Assembly (NCBI GenBank): GCA_036924285.1
Contig: JAYKYS010000022.1
Span: 310,001 to 374,000, forward strand
Reading direction: 5' to 3'
Length of the DNA stretch: 64,000 nucleotides
From: Asterella californica
Taxonomy: Eukaryota; Streptophyta; Marchantiopsida; Marchantiales; Aytoniaceae
In this document: positions 34,680 to 45,410 of the stretch, piece after piece
Position numbering within the stretch: the stretch's first letter is position 1
Layout of the letters: each line of letters opens with the position of its first letter
Program-made: the position numbers and the translations under genes
Notes under the pieces: model-generated
Databases searched by the model: none
What the model saw: the letters and a program-made list of their open reading frames with translations, nothing else
What the model was told of the DNA's origin: nothing

Positions 34680-34903
34680 TACCGTCCAAGTTTAATAGTT
34701 TTATAGCCAACAATAGCTTGTTGGCTACCCCATCCGCCTGTAGCCCGGGCGCCGTGGGGTCGAGTCCTTCTGGCGGGGGGACTCATGCTGCCCTTGCACA
34801 GCATGAGTGCCAGGGCAGCAGCATACGGCTGAAGAAAGCCCCACAGCGAAAAGAGGCTTAAAAAAAAATCAAACAAAAAAAAAAAATACCGTGCAAGTTT
34901 AAT
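34680..34903 (+). mobile_element. tRNA-derived SINE with poly(A) tail and 17-bp target duplication
   Basis: The element body is 34697-34886. TAGCTTGTTGG (34714-34724) fits a Pol III A box and GGGTCGAGTCC (34757-34767) fits a B box, 32 bp apart, which is tRNA-like spacing. The 3' end is an interrupted A run (34860-34886). It is flanked by TACCGTCCAAGTTTAAT (34680-34696) and TACCGTGCAAGTTTAAT (34887-34903), differing at one base. The 3' body may derive from a partner LINE, which I did not find. Confidence 0.85.
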
Positions 34904-35742
34904 TAGGGTTTCAAGAATCACTACTGTAGGGTAATTAGGTTTAGGCACGTAGCCCGGACGATATGCCAACTCCGAGAGTACAAGAACTACCATTATGAAA
35001 TGCTTAATAATCTATCGTACTTATGTAGCACTTGGTTTACCTTGGAGCTCTCACTTCGTAAGATTAGGTGAACTGATACGTGCTCATCCCCGTATCAAAG
35101 AAGCAAGTCGCTTCATATTCATTCCGAGTCCAGAGGACGTATGTGAGCAACCATGCTATGCTATAATCATGAACTGTATCAGGTGAAACAACATTGACTG
35201 CCAGTCTGTGCACCATGTTGTTTGAGGGTATGGTTGCCTGCGTCAGATGCTTGTCATTTCTTGATCAGTTGATTCTCCTGTTGTCTGATTGTCGAACTAT
35301 CGATCAGTCGATTGTTTTGTTATGCTTTCATGACCGTAGAAGATATACCCTCGAGAATCAACGTCCCGCAGAAGCTCCATTATATCGCTTTATATACGTC
35401 TTTGTGTTGCGGTTGAGAACAGGCTCAGCAAATGTTCTTCCCAGGCCTGCAGTACCTCAGTACTTTACGGACGAGTTCATTTAAACATGTACCAGATGTC
35501 ACTTTTGCGAGTAATCCTTGCAGGTACTTTTAATCCTCACCTGGATCCCAGGCTGAGTGAATATCCGTTATCTAAAGGATTGATCAGCTTCGGGATGTAC
35601 TCATGGATTCATGCACTAGGTCCCTAGCTGCATGAATCCATGAGGAGTAATTTTAATTTCTCTAGTAATCGAAGGAGTGAACTTATGGATTGAGTAAGTC
35701 TATAGAGGCCATGAGTGACCAGTAAACCAATACGGAAAGTTT

Positions 35743-35835
35743 GAGAGAAATTAGATTAATATCGTGAGGATCGACTACCCTCGTATCATATATTAAAGTG
35801 ATAAGAAAACTTAGACAAAAGGCCGAGAAACGTAT
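35743..35835 (-). pseudogene. U2 snRNA pseudogene
   Basis: Reading from 35835 on the minus strand it starts ATACGTTTCTCGGCCTTTTG, close to the U2 5' end, and ends in the GATATTAATCTAATTTCTCTC segment seen in the U2 gene at 40411-40430. About 15 bases are missing that include the branch-site recognition sequence GTAGTA, and stem-loops III and IV are absent. It cannot act in splicing. It lies in the duplicated unit discussed at 40340. Confidence 0.85.
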
Positions 35836-35939
35836 GCATACTTCCAAGTAGAGAGTACCTTATATTCCTCAGTGAACCTCATCTCAGCCCCAAAGCTGAT
35901 AACTGATTATCTTAAGTCACTGAATTGATTTAAGCATTG

Positions 35940-36180
35940 AATAACTTCTGATCCAGGTTTCATTTCTTTTGACTCTGTCAAGCTCAGGAAAGAGAAGGCA
36001 AATAGTATGATTCAGTTCGTCAGTTGAAGCAAGCCGGTTTGTAAAGCAGAATGTTCTATTGAGAATCCCCATGTAGTCCATCACCCTTGAAACCACAGCT
36101 AGACGGAGGCCGACACAGTGATAGACAGAAAAGAAGAGAGTAAGATCCTGCTCAGAATTGACAAGTGACTAAATATTTCA
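35940..36180. repeat. Block paralogous to 40700-40890
   Basis: Shared landmarks include TTCGTCAGTT, AAGCAAGCCGGTTTGTAAAGCA, GAGAATCC, GTAGTCC and TTGACAAG in the same order as at 40740-40900. Together with the U2 pseudogene it represents the front of another copy of the U2-containing unit. Confidence 0.7.
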
Positions 36181-36224
36181 TCGATGCTATGGATTTCCAG
36201 TTCCTGACTCTATCGGAAAGCGAG

Positions 36225-36485
36225 GAAACCCTCATGTTATTGTTGTTGTTGATCTCATGTCTATGCAGCCTCGAGCTAGCAGGATTTCCAGTTTCCGCGC
36301 CCTCGTCAGTCCGTTCTGTGTTTCTTGGTTCGTCAATGCACACGTCCACCTATCAGGAAATCCTCATGTTATTGTTGTTGTTGATCTCATGTCTATGCAG
36401 CCTAGAGCTAGCAGGATTTCCAGTTTCCGCGCCCTCGTCAGTCCGTTGTTTCTTGGTTCGTCAATGCACACGTTCACCTATCACA
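36225..36485. repeat. About 130-bp tandem duplication
   Basis: The segment from CCTCATGTTATTGTTGTTG through CACACGTCCACCTATCA (36230-36355) recurs at 36362-36485 with few substitutions and one 4-base deletion in the second copy. It is a recent local duplication in non-coding DNA. Confidence 0.92.
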
Positions 36486-37614
36486 GAGAACTTCTAGCTC
36501 CTCATTCTAGTCAGGCTGGACTTGTATCTCTTCCTCGTCCCGTGTTATGAAGAGCTTGGTGAATGCTATTACCGTTCTTTGTGTAGCTGAACTTCCCGCT
36601 TGGCGTGAGAAAAAGCTTGTCCGTTTCTAGCGTTTTCAGGCGGTGGGAATGGGGCCGAATGTACAAATGAAGATGCAGGACCAAGATAAGCAAAGTTGAT
36701 TTCTCCTAGCACATGTCTTCTTCGTGACCATCTACCTCACGGTTAGGCCAGAGCCACGGAAATATGAGCTGGCTGTTTAATTAGGCATCGACAGGTGGTG
36801 TAAAGAGCAAGAGCACGCAGTAAGCAAGGGAACTCTCAGGGGTCGAGTTCTCTTGGACTGGAAGTTGCAAAAGCGCACTCGGTGTAACTAAACATTCACT
36901 CCCGTAGAAGAGGAGCGGGAGTAATTTGCTTTCCTCACGAATCCTGCAGTAGTGTTTCCTGAGGTTGTTGGTGTTGCCGAACGATACGTTGAAGCTGCAG
37001 CTGAACTCAGAGCTACCACGAGCAACATACCGGTGTTCCAAATTTGGTGCCCAAAGTATAACTTTCACGAGATGAAATTGTAAATTAGACCAGTTATCCC
37101 CACAACTCGCGTGGACGCCTCAAAACCTACTTTGCACCTTTACCTTCTTGGTAGAACTTGGTGTCTGCAGGGATTCCGACTTCCAACGGCCGTCATTCTC
37201 CGGGATAACTGGATCGAATTACATTGAAACCCTAAACGTCCTTGAATCCTTCCGTGGGTTGAGAATGTTTTTAACGCTCCACACGGAAAGCCAAAAGAGT
37301 GCAAAGGCCTAGCTAAAGAGGCGGAGGAACTCAGATCTGCCTTTAACTAACCCATCGATGACCCCGGCATTCGTTCCACTTACGGAGAATTGTTAGAACT
37401 GCAAAGCAGCGGATGTACTGCTAAGAGTCTTCACGATCTGGACCGAAGCACCACATGCTGTACCACGAGGAGGATTTACACATGGTGGCACGAGGACTGA
37501 CGAGACACAGCGTACTTATCTATGGTTTCCAACCATTCATCGTTACAAGCACTGCAATTCAGCCGCAGGAGTATCCTTGTGAGCAATTTTCTTGGAGGAT
37601 CCGCAGGAGTATCC

Positions 37615-37651
37615 TTGAACTATCACCCGAGCCCTTCGGGTGATAGTTCAA
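37615..37651. repeat. Perfect 16-bp hairpin
   Basis: TTGAACTATCACCCGA (37615-37630) and its exact complement (37636-37651) flank the 5-base loop GCCCT. The left arm also ends a 17-bp direct repeat, CCGCAGGAGTATCCTTG, at 37564 and 37602. No Pol III or snRNA feature was linked to it. Confidence 0.9.
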
Positions 37652-37841
37652 CATTCTGAACAGGTTAGTATTCACGTCGGAACCTGTCTGCCAATGGCTG
37701 ACCTTGTCGACGATCGGGTCGACAAAGCTCCGTCCTCGAAGGTCGTGATTCGTTCGAAATCGGACCTGGCGTTTGGCTCTAGATGTACAATGCTCCAATG
37801 CTTACAAGAAATTACGTGTAATCCAATTTCTATTACGTCGG

Positions 37842-37963
37842 TGGTGCCTCAGTGAAAGGCGTTCCAAATATTGTGATAAGCCGCTGACTGTGTCCCGCAC
37901 ACGGTATTCTTTAGTAAAAGGCGAAAGAACAGTTCGCTATGGGCTGAACACAGGGCTGACTGA
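37842..37963 (-). ncRNA. U5 spliceosomal snRNA gene
   Basis: On the minus strand the nearly invariant U5 loop I, TTTCGCCTTTTACTAAAGA, is present (37907-37925). It sits between strands that can pair to form stem I (CTGTGTT near 37952 with GGACACAG near 37890). Downstream comes AATATTTGG, a near match to the Sm site AATTTTTGG, and then a small terminal hairpin GCCTTTCACTGAGGC (37860-37846). Length of about 120 nt fits plant U5. Both ends are estimates: the 5' end from the TATA distance and the 3' end from the hairpin. U5 aligns exons in the spliceosome. The altered Sm site leaves open that this is a variant or a pseudogene. Confidence 0.75.
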
Positions 37964-37986
37964 TTTCCCTTCCGTGTCCGAAGCTC

Positions 37987-38032
37987 TTGTATCCCCCTTC
38001 AAGTACTCACTTCGGCTTAGCTTATGGGTTTA
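37987..38032 (-). promoter_or_regulatory. U5 promoter: TATA-like element and upstream motif
   Basis: Minus-strand ATACAA (37992-37987) lies about 24 bp before the proposed U5 start. TAAACCCATAAGC (38032-38020) lies about 27 bp further up. The same upstream motif precedes the U2 gene at similar spacing, which is the layout of Pol II snRNA promoters. Confidence 0.6.
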
Positions 38033-38039
38033 AAGGTTC

Positions 38040-39150
38040 TGAAGCGTAGCAGGTACTGTAGATACGCGTCTGTCCTGTAGAACTTGTATTCGACTAGTTA
38101 GTAACGTCGGAACACATCCTACATTTGAACCAGAATCAACCACGGCTCAGACGGGAAACCATCTCTACCATCTCTACCAGGGCTGGAATTCGCACGCAGT
38201 CCACTCGGATACGGAACTTAACCTCTCGGAGACCTACGTGGTGAACTGACTACAAGGTCTCCAACTTGAAAACGTAGCGCCACACAAGAGCAGCGTTGTA
38301 GAGAAAAGCATCCCGTCATCGGTGAGATTCAGTCAGCTGGAGTCGAACCAAGGTCGCCTTTCGGGTCCCTCTTTCCCTTGTAAGGCTTGATGGGGTCTTT
38401 CCATCCGTTGGTTATTCATTGCGTCGCGTTTTCAGGTCTGAAGTCTGTAAAGATATAGAAGATACTGTGCATTATTCTGAAAGATGGTACCGACTCTGCA
38501 CGTCATGCGTCGTCAACAATACCCGTCCGGAGCTTTATCGAGTGAATCTTAAAATGTAATTTTGGGGCTCGATTTATGAAAATTGTTGACAGTGTGAATG
38601 AGAGTTTCGCATTCTCTCAGATTCATCATGATCCTCACTCCCTTGTTGGACGCGATGGAGATAGTTTGTGGATAATTATATCTCCCACATCATCGGTGCG
38701 TACTCTGATGCAATCACTGTGAGCTGAACTGAGACGAGAGGATTGATACTGATAATCCACAACGGGTTAGTCGTGCGCCAAGTCCTTACTCGCTTGTGAT
38801 GCGCAGAGCTTGTAACTTCAAACATTGCATGAAATTGTCAGCAATCGTAAACTCTCGGCAGTTATCTTTAAAATGTCAATGGCGCATCACCACAGGATAA
38901 TGTGGTTAAACACAACATATTCCAACCAGCAGCGAGTGATTTCTTGGACTCAAGGTGGCTCAAGGTGGATGTTTCTGTTCCTTATGTAGATTGGCTTCTC
39001 CGGGTTTAATTGTTCAATTTGGACTTTGATGGCTTTCATCGACCATCGTAGTACCTCAACAGAAGGTAAGATTACTGCAAGGTAAGTGCAAAAACGAAGT
39101 ATAAAGTTTACATCATGTCCGTTCCACGATACTTCTTCCTTCCTGAAGCG
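38040..39150. other. Non-genic stretch between U5 and the foldback
   Basis: No gene recognised. 38577-38630 contains AAAATTGTTGACAG followed by a small hairpin, faintly like the end of U4, but upstream U4 features are absent. Confidence 0.4.
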
Positions 39151-39156
39151 ATCCGG

Positions 39157-39353
39157 TGTTCTGTCATGCCCGCTTCACAAAGATCCAAACTTACTTCTCA
39201 GCGACTGTTCAAACCTATGTATGACACAATCACCCACAGCAGTCGTGGATAATCTTTAAAGGTAGTGAAAAACATAGAAGTTTGGACACCCAAGCAGTCT
39301 GCCACACGTCCAAGTAATAACCGTGGGCTTTGTGAAGCGGGCATGACAGAACA
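39157..39353. repeat. 26-bp perfect inverted repeat with 145-bp spacer
   Basis: The 26 bases at 39157-39182, containing CTGTCATGCCCGCTTCAC, are repeated exactly in reverse complement at 39328-39353. Partial pairing continues inward (CCAAACTT against AAGTTTGG). This could be a foldback element or a decayed hairpin locus. Confidence 0.85.
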
Positions 39354-40339
39354 GTCTCAACCTTGGAAGGAATGCCGGGAGAGGTTTGTAGATTCTCGAT
39401 TCTTTGTCTCATTTCAGCCCTCAGAAATTTCCTCGACAAGCTCCAACACCCCTGATATGTGGTGTATAAAATTGCAATTACCCTTTCCTTCGTGGCAAGT
39501 TCCGTATGAGATCACTTCAATCTTACATAACTCCAGGATGCAAGTGTTTGATTTATCCCCACTATGTACCTTAGAAACGATTAGCAGGTTCGGCGTTAGT
39601 AATTATGATCACTAGAAGGAACAGAACATATGCTGAACTCGACTGTGCGCTCTCGACAAGTTCATGAGCGTGGAAAGCTAAGGTTTAGTATTGCTGCTCT
39701 AAGACAAGGGTTGGGTACTATAGGCCTCACGCCTCTGTAGTCTATCATAGGAGAACAAGAATACGTGACAAAAGCAGAGACTCGTTCGATTGATCTTCAA
39801 AAACGTCCACTTAACCGAAGGGGTGGGTTGCTAGTGTCCGATCACAAACTTGAAAGCTGTACTTACTGATTTTGGTTACAGTTGCGAAGACCGGCGATCT
39901 TGGCCTTTATCCCTTGCAGTATGGAACCCAAAGAATCATAATTAGCGAAGCATAATTCTCTGCCACTTGTCATACACTCTTCTCCGATGTCCGCTGTCAA
40001 TCCACACGGCCCCATAGACGAGAATTTCGATTTTCACCTACGCTATATGCATTGAACTAGGAAGGATCTTGGACATCACTGTATTCACGGTCGCCAGTGG
40101 TAATTCCTTATGCAGAACACTTGAAGACCCGTCCACGTTCTCAGTGTTTCTCTAGCCGAGTAGCTATTCGACTATCGGTACATTTAACGTCGATGCTGCC
40201 GAACTGAAGTACAACTTGCCATGATATGCCCTTAATGAGAAGGTATCAGACGTTGATCTGCGCAGATGCAGAAGATAGAGCACTTGCTTCTTGGTTTCAT
40301 TGGGTCTCCCGCGAGGGGGAGGATTGGCTGTGCCGGTCT

Positions 40340-40511
40340 ATGAGATAGTGCAATACCAAGACAACACTAGCGAGTCCAAAGTAGCAAGCTACCCCATTGG
40401 ACTCACACACGTGAGAGAAATTAGATTAATATCGTGAGGGTCGATGACAGATATTAAACTGATAAGAACAGATACTACACTTGATCTTCGCCAAAAGGCC
40501 GAGAAAGGTAT
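40340..40511 (-). ncRNA. U2 spliceosomal snRNA gene
   Basis: The minus strand from 40511 reads ATACCTTTCTCGGCCTTTTG, the U2 5' end, then the branch-site recognition segment GTGTAGTATCTG, and TTCTTATCAGTTTAATATC as in plant U2. A strong stem-loop III (GAGTCCAA arms, AGCTTGCT loop region, 40404-40372) and a stem-loop IV-like TAGTG/CACTA pair (40369-40346) follow. U2 pairs with the intron branch site. One oddity is the Sm region, which reads AATTTCTC rather than a clean AATTTTTG. The 3' end is estimated from stem-loop IV. Sequence this close to plant U2 supports a green-lineage host. Confidence 0.85.
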
Positions 40512-40534
40512 ACCTCTTCAGGCGCATAGAGGAC

Positions 40535-40583
40535 TTTATAACTTCTGTGAACCTCATCTGGAGATGCATGGCTTATGGGTTTA
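40535..40583 (-). promoter_or_regulatory. U2 promoter: TATA box and upstream motif
   Basis: TATAAA (40540-40535 on the minus strand) is 24-29 bp before the U2 start, and TAAACCCATAAGC (40583-40571) is 30 bp further upstream. The upstream motif is shared with the U5 gene. It does not look like the usual land-plant element RTCCCACATCG. Confidence 0.7.
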
Positions 40584-40699
40584 TGGACTAATTTTACTAG
40601 TAAACTGTTGGGATTCTTTCGCTTCGACCATCGGCAACCCAGAGAGTCTTGAGAAATGTAAATGGGAAGATGATGACCGTGCTGATGCATGGGGGCCTT

Positions 40700-41800
40700 T
40701 GAATCTATCAAGCTCATGAAAGAGGAAGAAAGTAGTAAGATTCATTTCGTCAGTTTAAGCAAGCCGGTTTGTAAAGCAAGATGCACAGAGAATCCTCACG
40801 TAGTCCGTCACTCCCAAAACTATAGCTAGATGGAGGTAGGAGGACGAGACAATGGTAGAACAGTATACTGTAATCTCTTGCTCTGACTTGACAAGCGAGC
40901 CTTGTACACTACCTGTTGACTCGAATCCGAACAAATCATCGACCGTCGAGAACGGAATTTTCCTCGATATATTCCTCGAGAAGGTCAACTTGCAGACAGG
41001 TGCTGACGTGCACACTACTTGTCTGGAGTACCAAAGCGTGTGTAGATTTAGATTTGTCATCCAAAGTGCCCTATTGTGCTCGATGATACAGTTTTTGTGA
41101 TGAAGAATGGTGGAGGAGTTCCAGAGATTTGAAGAGTCTCAATGTCACGTAGTCTTGGCCCTCTTGTGTACCGTATTGTACTTAACCATCCTCATCATTA
41201 TAGACGAAATGTGGTGCCTTCGTTCTTTCAAGTTCATTTTGAGTTTTAAGCAGTGCTTTCATTGCTGTGCAAGAGGGACCTTTAATTCACACCAAGAAAA
41301 TGAGGGTTCATGCATTATTCCTCTGCTTGATAGTGATTCTTTTTGCGTTTACCTAATTCTATGCACAGTTAGTGTCATGAAATAGCTTGAACTCTGATGT
41401 AGGTTAGACGGATTTATACCTGATGATATGATACCTGATGATATGATAGCAGACTTATCATGCAAACTCCTTAGAAGAACTCGGTCCAGATGCACTTTTT
41501 ATAGGCTCCCGTCCTGGTTCAGTGCAGCTGCTCCGACACGTTATTATCGTATGTTTATCCCAGAGTTTAGTATGCTAGTTTAGCGCTAAAATTGTCTTCA
41601 GCTTTGCGCCACGCTACGTTACAATTTCATTTCTTAGCTTACAGCAAGAAAAGCTAAGAAAGTGATTAGCAATTCCATCAAATTAGTCCAATCTGAGAAG
41701 ACTCACAGCTATCACAACGCTATAAGAGGACCATGCTTACGATGCGAGTGACACCACTAATAAATAAGACAGAAATATTTTCTTGCCTTGCTCTTGTCTT
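40700..41800. repeat. Copy of the U2-containing duplicated unit
   Basis: This block adjoins the U2 gene and is paralogous to 35940-36180 and to 31765-33165. It contains only short frames in all phases and no recognised gene. Its conservation between copies probably reflects shared ancestry rather than coding function. Confidence 0.7.
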
Positions 41801-42123
41801 CGCGGTTGTGATCTTTACAGATTTTCATTTGCCTGGATTGTGTGTATCTACACCTGGATCTGATTGACAGAAGCGGAGAATTCGAAGCTTCTCCGTCTTA
41901 CAAACAGATTTCCAAGATAAACCAGTAGCGCTGGCTAGCAGACGAAGGAAATTCGAAGAACACGAAAGTCAGTCTACACCCTGGTGGAGGACAAGGCTGA
42001 GAATCACAGAGGAGGTGGAGAAAACAAGGCTCCCTCGTAGCTACGTCTGGCACAGCAGACTAACATTAACCGCATAAGTGAACTTACCTAATCGTTATGG
42101 CAATGAATGGTTCTCTATCATCA

Positions 42124-42375
42124 CATTCCATCGTGAATCTCATATGGTGCTCTCTGCCAGTAGAAGAAGCAACATACTTCATTATTGATAGATTCTGAAC
42201 TGAAAATGAGTCAAATTTACGTCTATCCACAAAAAACAAACGTTTCGCCATGTTCCACCGTAATCTAATATGGTGCTCCTTAATTTGCAAGTCGAAGAAG
42301 TGAACATAAGCTCGTACTTCATAGCTTCTGAACTGAGAACGAGTCAAACTTACTTCTACATCCACAAAAACAAGC
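42124..42375. repeat. Diverged tandem duplication, about 127-bp unit
   Basis: CATTCCATCGTGAATCTCATATGGTGCTCT (from 42124) recurs, diverged, from 42251. Both copies continue through GAAGAAG, TACTTCAT, TTCTGAACTGA and GAGTCAAA to a CATCCACAAAAA-like end. Confidence 0.8.
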
Positions 42376-42399
42376 CTCATTCTCTGGGATCTAGATTAC

Positions 42400-44740
42400 A
42401 CTTTCATGATCACTAGATATAGAGAACTTGTGCTTTTGTAACGTGGAAGAAGTCACGTATACAATTAGGCATTTACCACCATCCTCTTCTTTAGGAAATT
42501 ATCTGCCACGCGCATCAAGCATATGCATGAAGGTATGCAACTAGTTAAAGAGCGTTGAAAACCCAAACACCAACAACTGAATTCATGTACATAATTCGCG
42601 TTCTTCTCTACTCTATGTTCGAATTCCTTTGCTTCTCATTCCTTTGCTTCTCTTTTCACGACTTTCGATATGTTGTTTGAACGTTTCGAGACGTCTACTT
42701 GTTCGAGGTAAAGACACACAGTACGTAGGCAGACCATAAACACTCGGCTCGTATGAAAGGTTAGAAGGTATGCAGATTGCAAGCTTAACATCATAAAATT
42801 AGAAGTTTCGTCCTCCTTGATCTTGGAAGCTTAGCAGCCAAATAACTTCCAAGGTTGGCAGTGTTGACCACGGGCGTTAGTGTCATCTCCGCTCAACAAA
42901 GCCCATGGGTTACAACCGTACTCCAAACATTCTTCACAAGTTTGTTGTAAAGATAATCCACATTTTTTGCTCTATGTTTGTTCCACACATAGAATGATCA
43001 GTCGCTCAAAAGCAAGTTTGAATCTTGTTAGAGTAGAGATCGCAGGAGGTTTCCGGGCAGTTGACCGTACTCTTAGGACATAGCAAGCGTTACTTAGATT
43101 ACTTTGAGGACGTTCCAGTTGAACTCTAGGAAGTGAGGGATGTACAAGTAAAAACCTCGGCGGTCTTCCATAACAGCGTAGTTTGGGAACTCGGGTGAAG
43201 TCTCCTTGATCTGATTAGAGCCACCATTTGCTAACAAACCGAAGCAAATCTGCTCCAGGAACAGTGGGATGGAAGGCACACACACGAGCGTAGGCCACAC
43301 TACAGCGACGAAGAACATTCGTCTCGGTTATCGCATAACAGGACGATGAACTTCACACCTCGTATCAACGACTCACTCACCTGTATATGGTAATTGCAGC
43401 TGAACTATTTTGGTTCTCAAAGCAATCATTTCGAAGTTGGTGCCAAGTTACTACCATTTGGTTGAGCAAAGTCGATTGATCTCTTCAGTTACATGCCTTG
43501 TGGTGACCTAGGACTATCCACTCTGTACTGAGCACCGAGTTTAAAAGCGAATCAGCTGAACATATCATAAAGAGCCCCAACCTATTTCTAAGATAGAAAT
43601 TTGTTCTAACTTCAACTCGGACTATTGAATTCTCTCGACCAGATCTCAAGTTGAAACTTGGAAGTATTGAGCTCCTCAGCAAACAAATTCGTTTACACTT
43701 GGAATCAGATCAAACGGACACTCACAATTCACGTTATAAATCGGCAAAATTTTGATCTTTACGTAAACTTTACGTAAACTCGATAGTAACCAATCTAGTT
43801 TCGATTCTATTGCTTTCCCAAACGATGAGAAACATGGCCAAAAAGGACAGGGTTCTGTTCAGGTAGAAAATACTCTCAAAAGCACTAATCCAAAACTCTC
43901 AGCATACACTTTGGCAGCCTGACGATCTCCCATACTCCTCCCCTTACTCTGAACCTAGGAGGGTTAAATACTTTCCATGGGATCTGAAGGAGGTCCGGCT
44001 TCTTTCAGATCCTTCAACCACTTACCTAGTCAGCAAAGCTAACTCCTGGTTTCATTAAATAGATTAGAACAGAAAAAGGAAACTCAACTCCTCCCTCTAC
44101 TTCTTTTTTGTCTCCGAAAGTCACTTAGGAAGTAGCTGAGCTACTTCCATTACCTGGTATTCCATTCGGCCTACCAGCTCTACTGGCATTACTTTCTGCT
44201 ATTTTAGCAGGAAGTCTAGTCAGTTAATATAAAGGAAATAATTTTAATTAGCTATTTAAAATGAAATAAGCCTTCGGCTGATTCAACTACCTGAATTTCT
44301 TTTTCAGTCTTTAGATTAAAATCTCTTCCTTCCACTTTCTAAACTTGCGTAGCAAGTCAGAAATAATATTAAATCATATAATTATGATTTAAGACGTATT
44401 CACTATTTAAATTCCTCTCTACTAACTTTTCAGTAAGGAAATAAATATCACCTATAAATAAATCTAAAAAATAGCTATATGAATATTTTAATATTTTTGA
44501 AAGCCACGCTGGCATTTTTGCAGAAAGAGAGTATTCTTTTATGTCAAAGAAATCCTAGCCATATCTTTGCCATACGGACTCATCTTGCGCATTCGAAAAT
44601 ACGTACAAGACAAGACCATAAGACAAGACGAACACTCCTTGCTACTCATCTTAATTTTTCTCTCATAAATAAAATTCAGATAAGAGACACCATGTATTTC
44701 TCCCATCTAACCACAAGCTCAGATATTTATCTCCACGTTG
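42400..44740. other. Unassigned stretch
   Basis: Non-coding and increasingly AT-rich toward 44500. I recognise no gene, RNA, LTR or terminal repeat here. Confidence 0.5.
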
Positions 44741-44759
44741 TCAAGGTGAGAGTTTTCTT

Positions 44760-45205
44760 GAGAAGGGCGGAACCTTCTGACTGTGTTATGACCATGAAGG
44801 CTATGATACGTTTACTCAGGGAAGCACTAGGCTTTCTGCTGTGGCTGGTTTACTCAAAGGATAGGCTTTAGGTTACAAGGTGACACTATAAAACACTCAT
44901 ACAGGTCTCTTGGCTCTTCTGATATGTTCAAGAAGCAAAGTTCAGGCTTAACTAGCAATGATAAGATCAGACGGCGAACTTTGACACTCAGGATTGAGAA
45001 ATATGTGAAGGTTTAGACTTCTAGACTTCTCCTACATGTAAAAGAGACCCCATTGAGCACACACACGAAGTTTCAGCTTGAGATCAAATTCTGGCACCGA
45101 GATATGGACAGAAAAGTTCTGGGTAAAGATATTACGGCAATTTCTGATACTTAGACAGCTATTTTGACCTACAACAGAAAATTGACTCTATCGCTTTTGA
45201 ATTTA
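44760..45205 (-). repeat. Diverged LTR fragment of the E3 family
   Basis: It aligns with the left part of the E3 LTR (52190-52570): TTCTGCTGTGGCTGGTT, AGGTTACAA, TATAAA, GGCGAACTTTGACACTCA, GAAGGTTTAGAC, GATATG and ACGGCAATTTCTG. The divergence is large, so this is an older relic. It breaks off near 45205. Confidence 0.75.
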
Positions 45206-45410
45206 GGGGTGGTCAAAGAGGTTAGGCTTTCACGAGTTGGAATTTTTCTACGTGTTCTAACGACAACTTAAGACTCGAGCCAAGGAAATTGCGGGTTAGA
45301 TACCAAAATGTAATTATGGCACCAAGGGGTTGGCTACCCATTTCGAACTTGTTGTTAAGGATCATTGTGATGAGAGCATCAACCTCCAAACTGAGGGTGA
45401 ATGTCACAAC

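Noticed and set aside
38570..38640. U4-like 3' end (AAAATTGTTGACAG plus hairpin)
   Set aside because: The U4 5' end and the U6-pairing segment are not present upstream, and the Sm run is interrupted.
38674..38700. TCTCCCACATCATCGG resembling the land-plant snRNA upstream element
   Set aside because: No TATA-like element or snRNA sequence follows at the expected distance.
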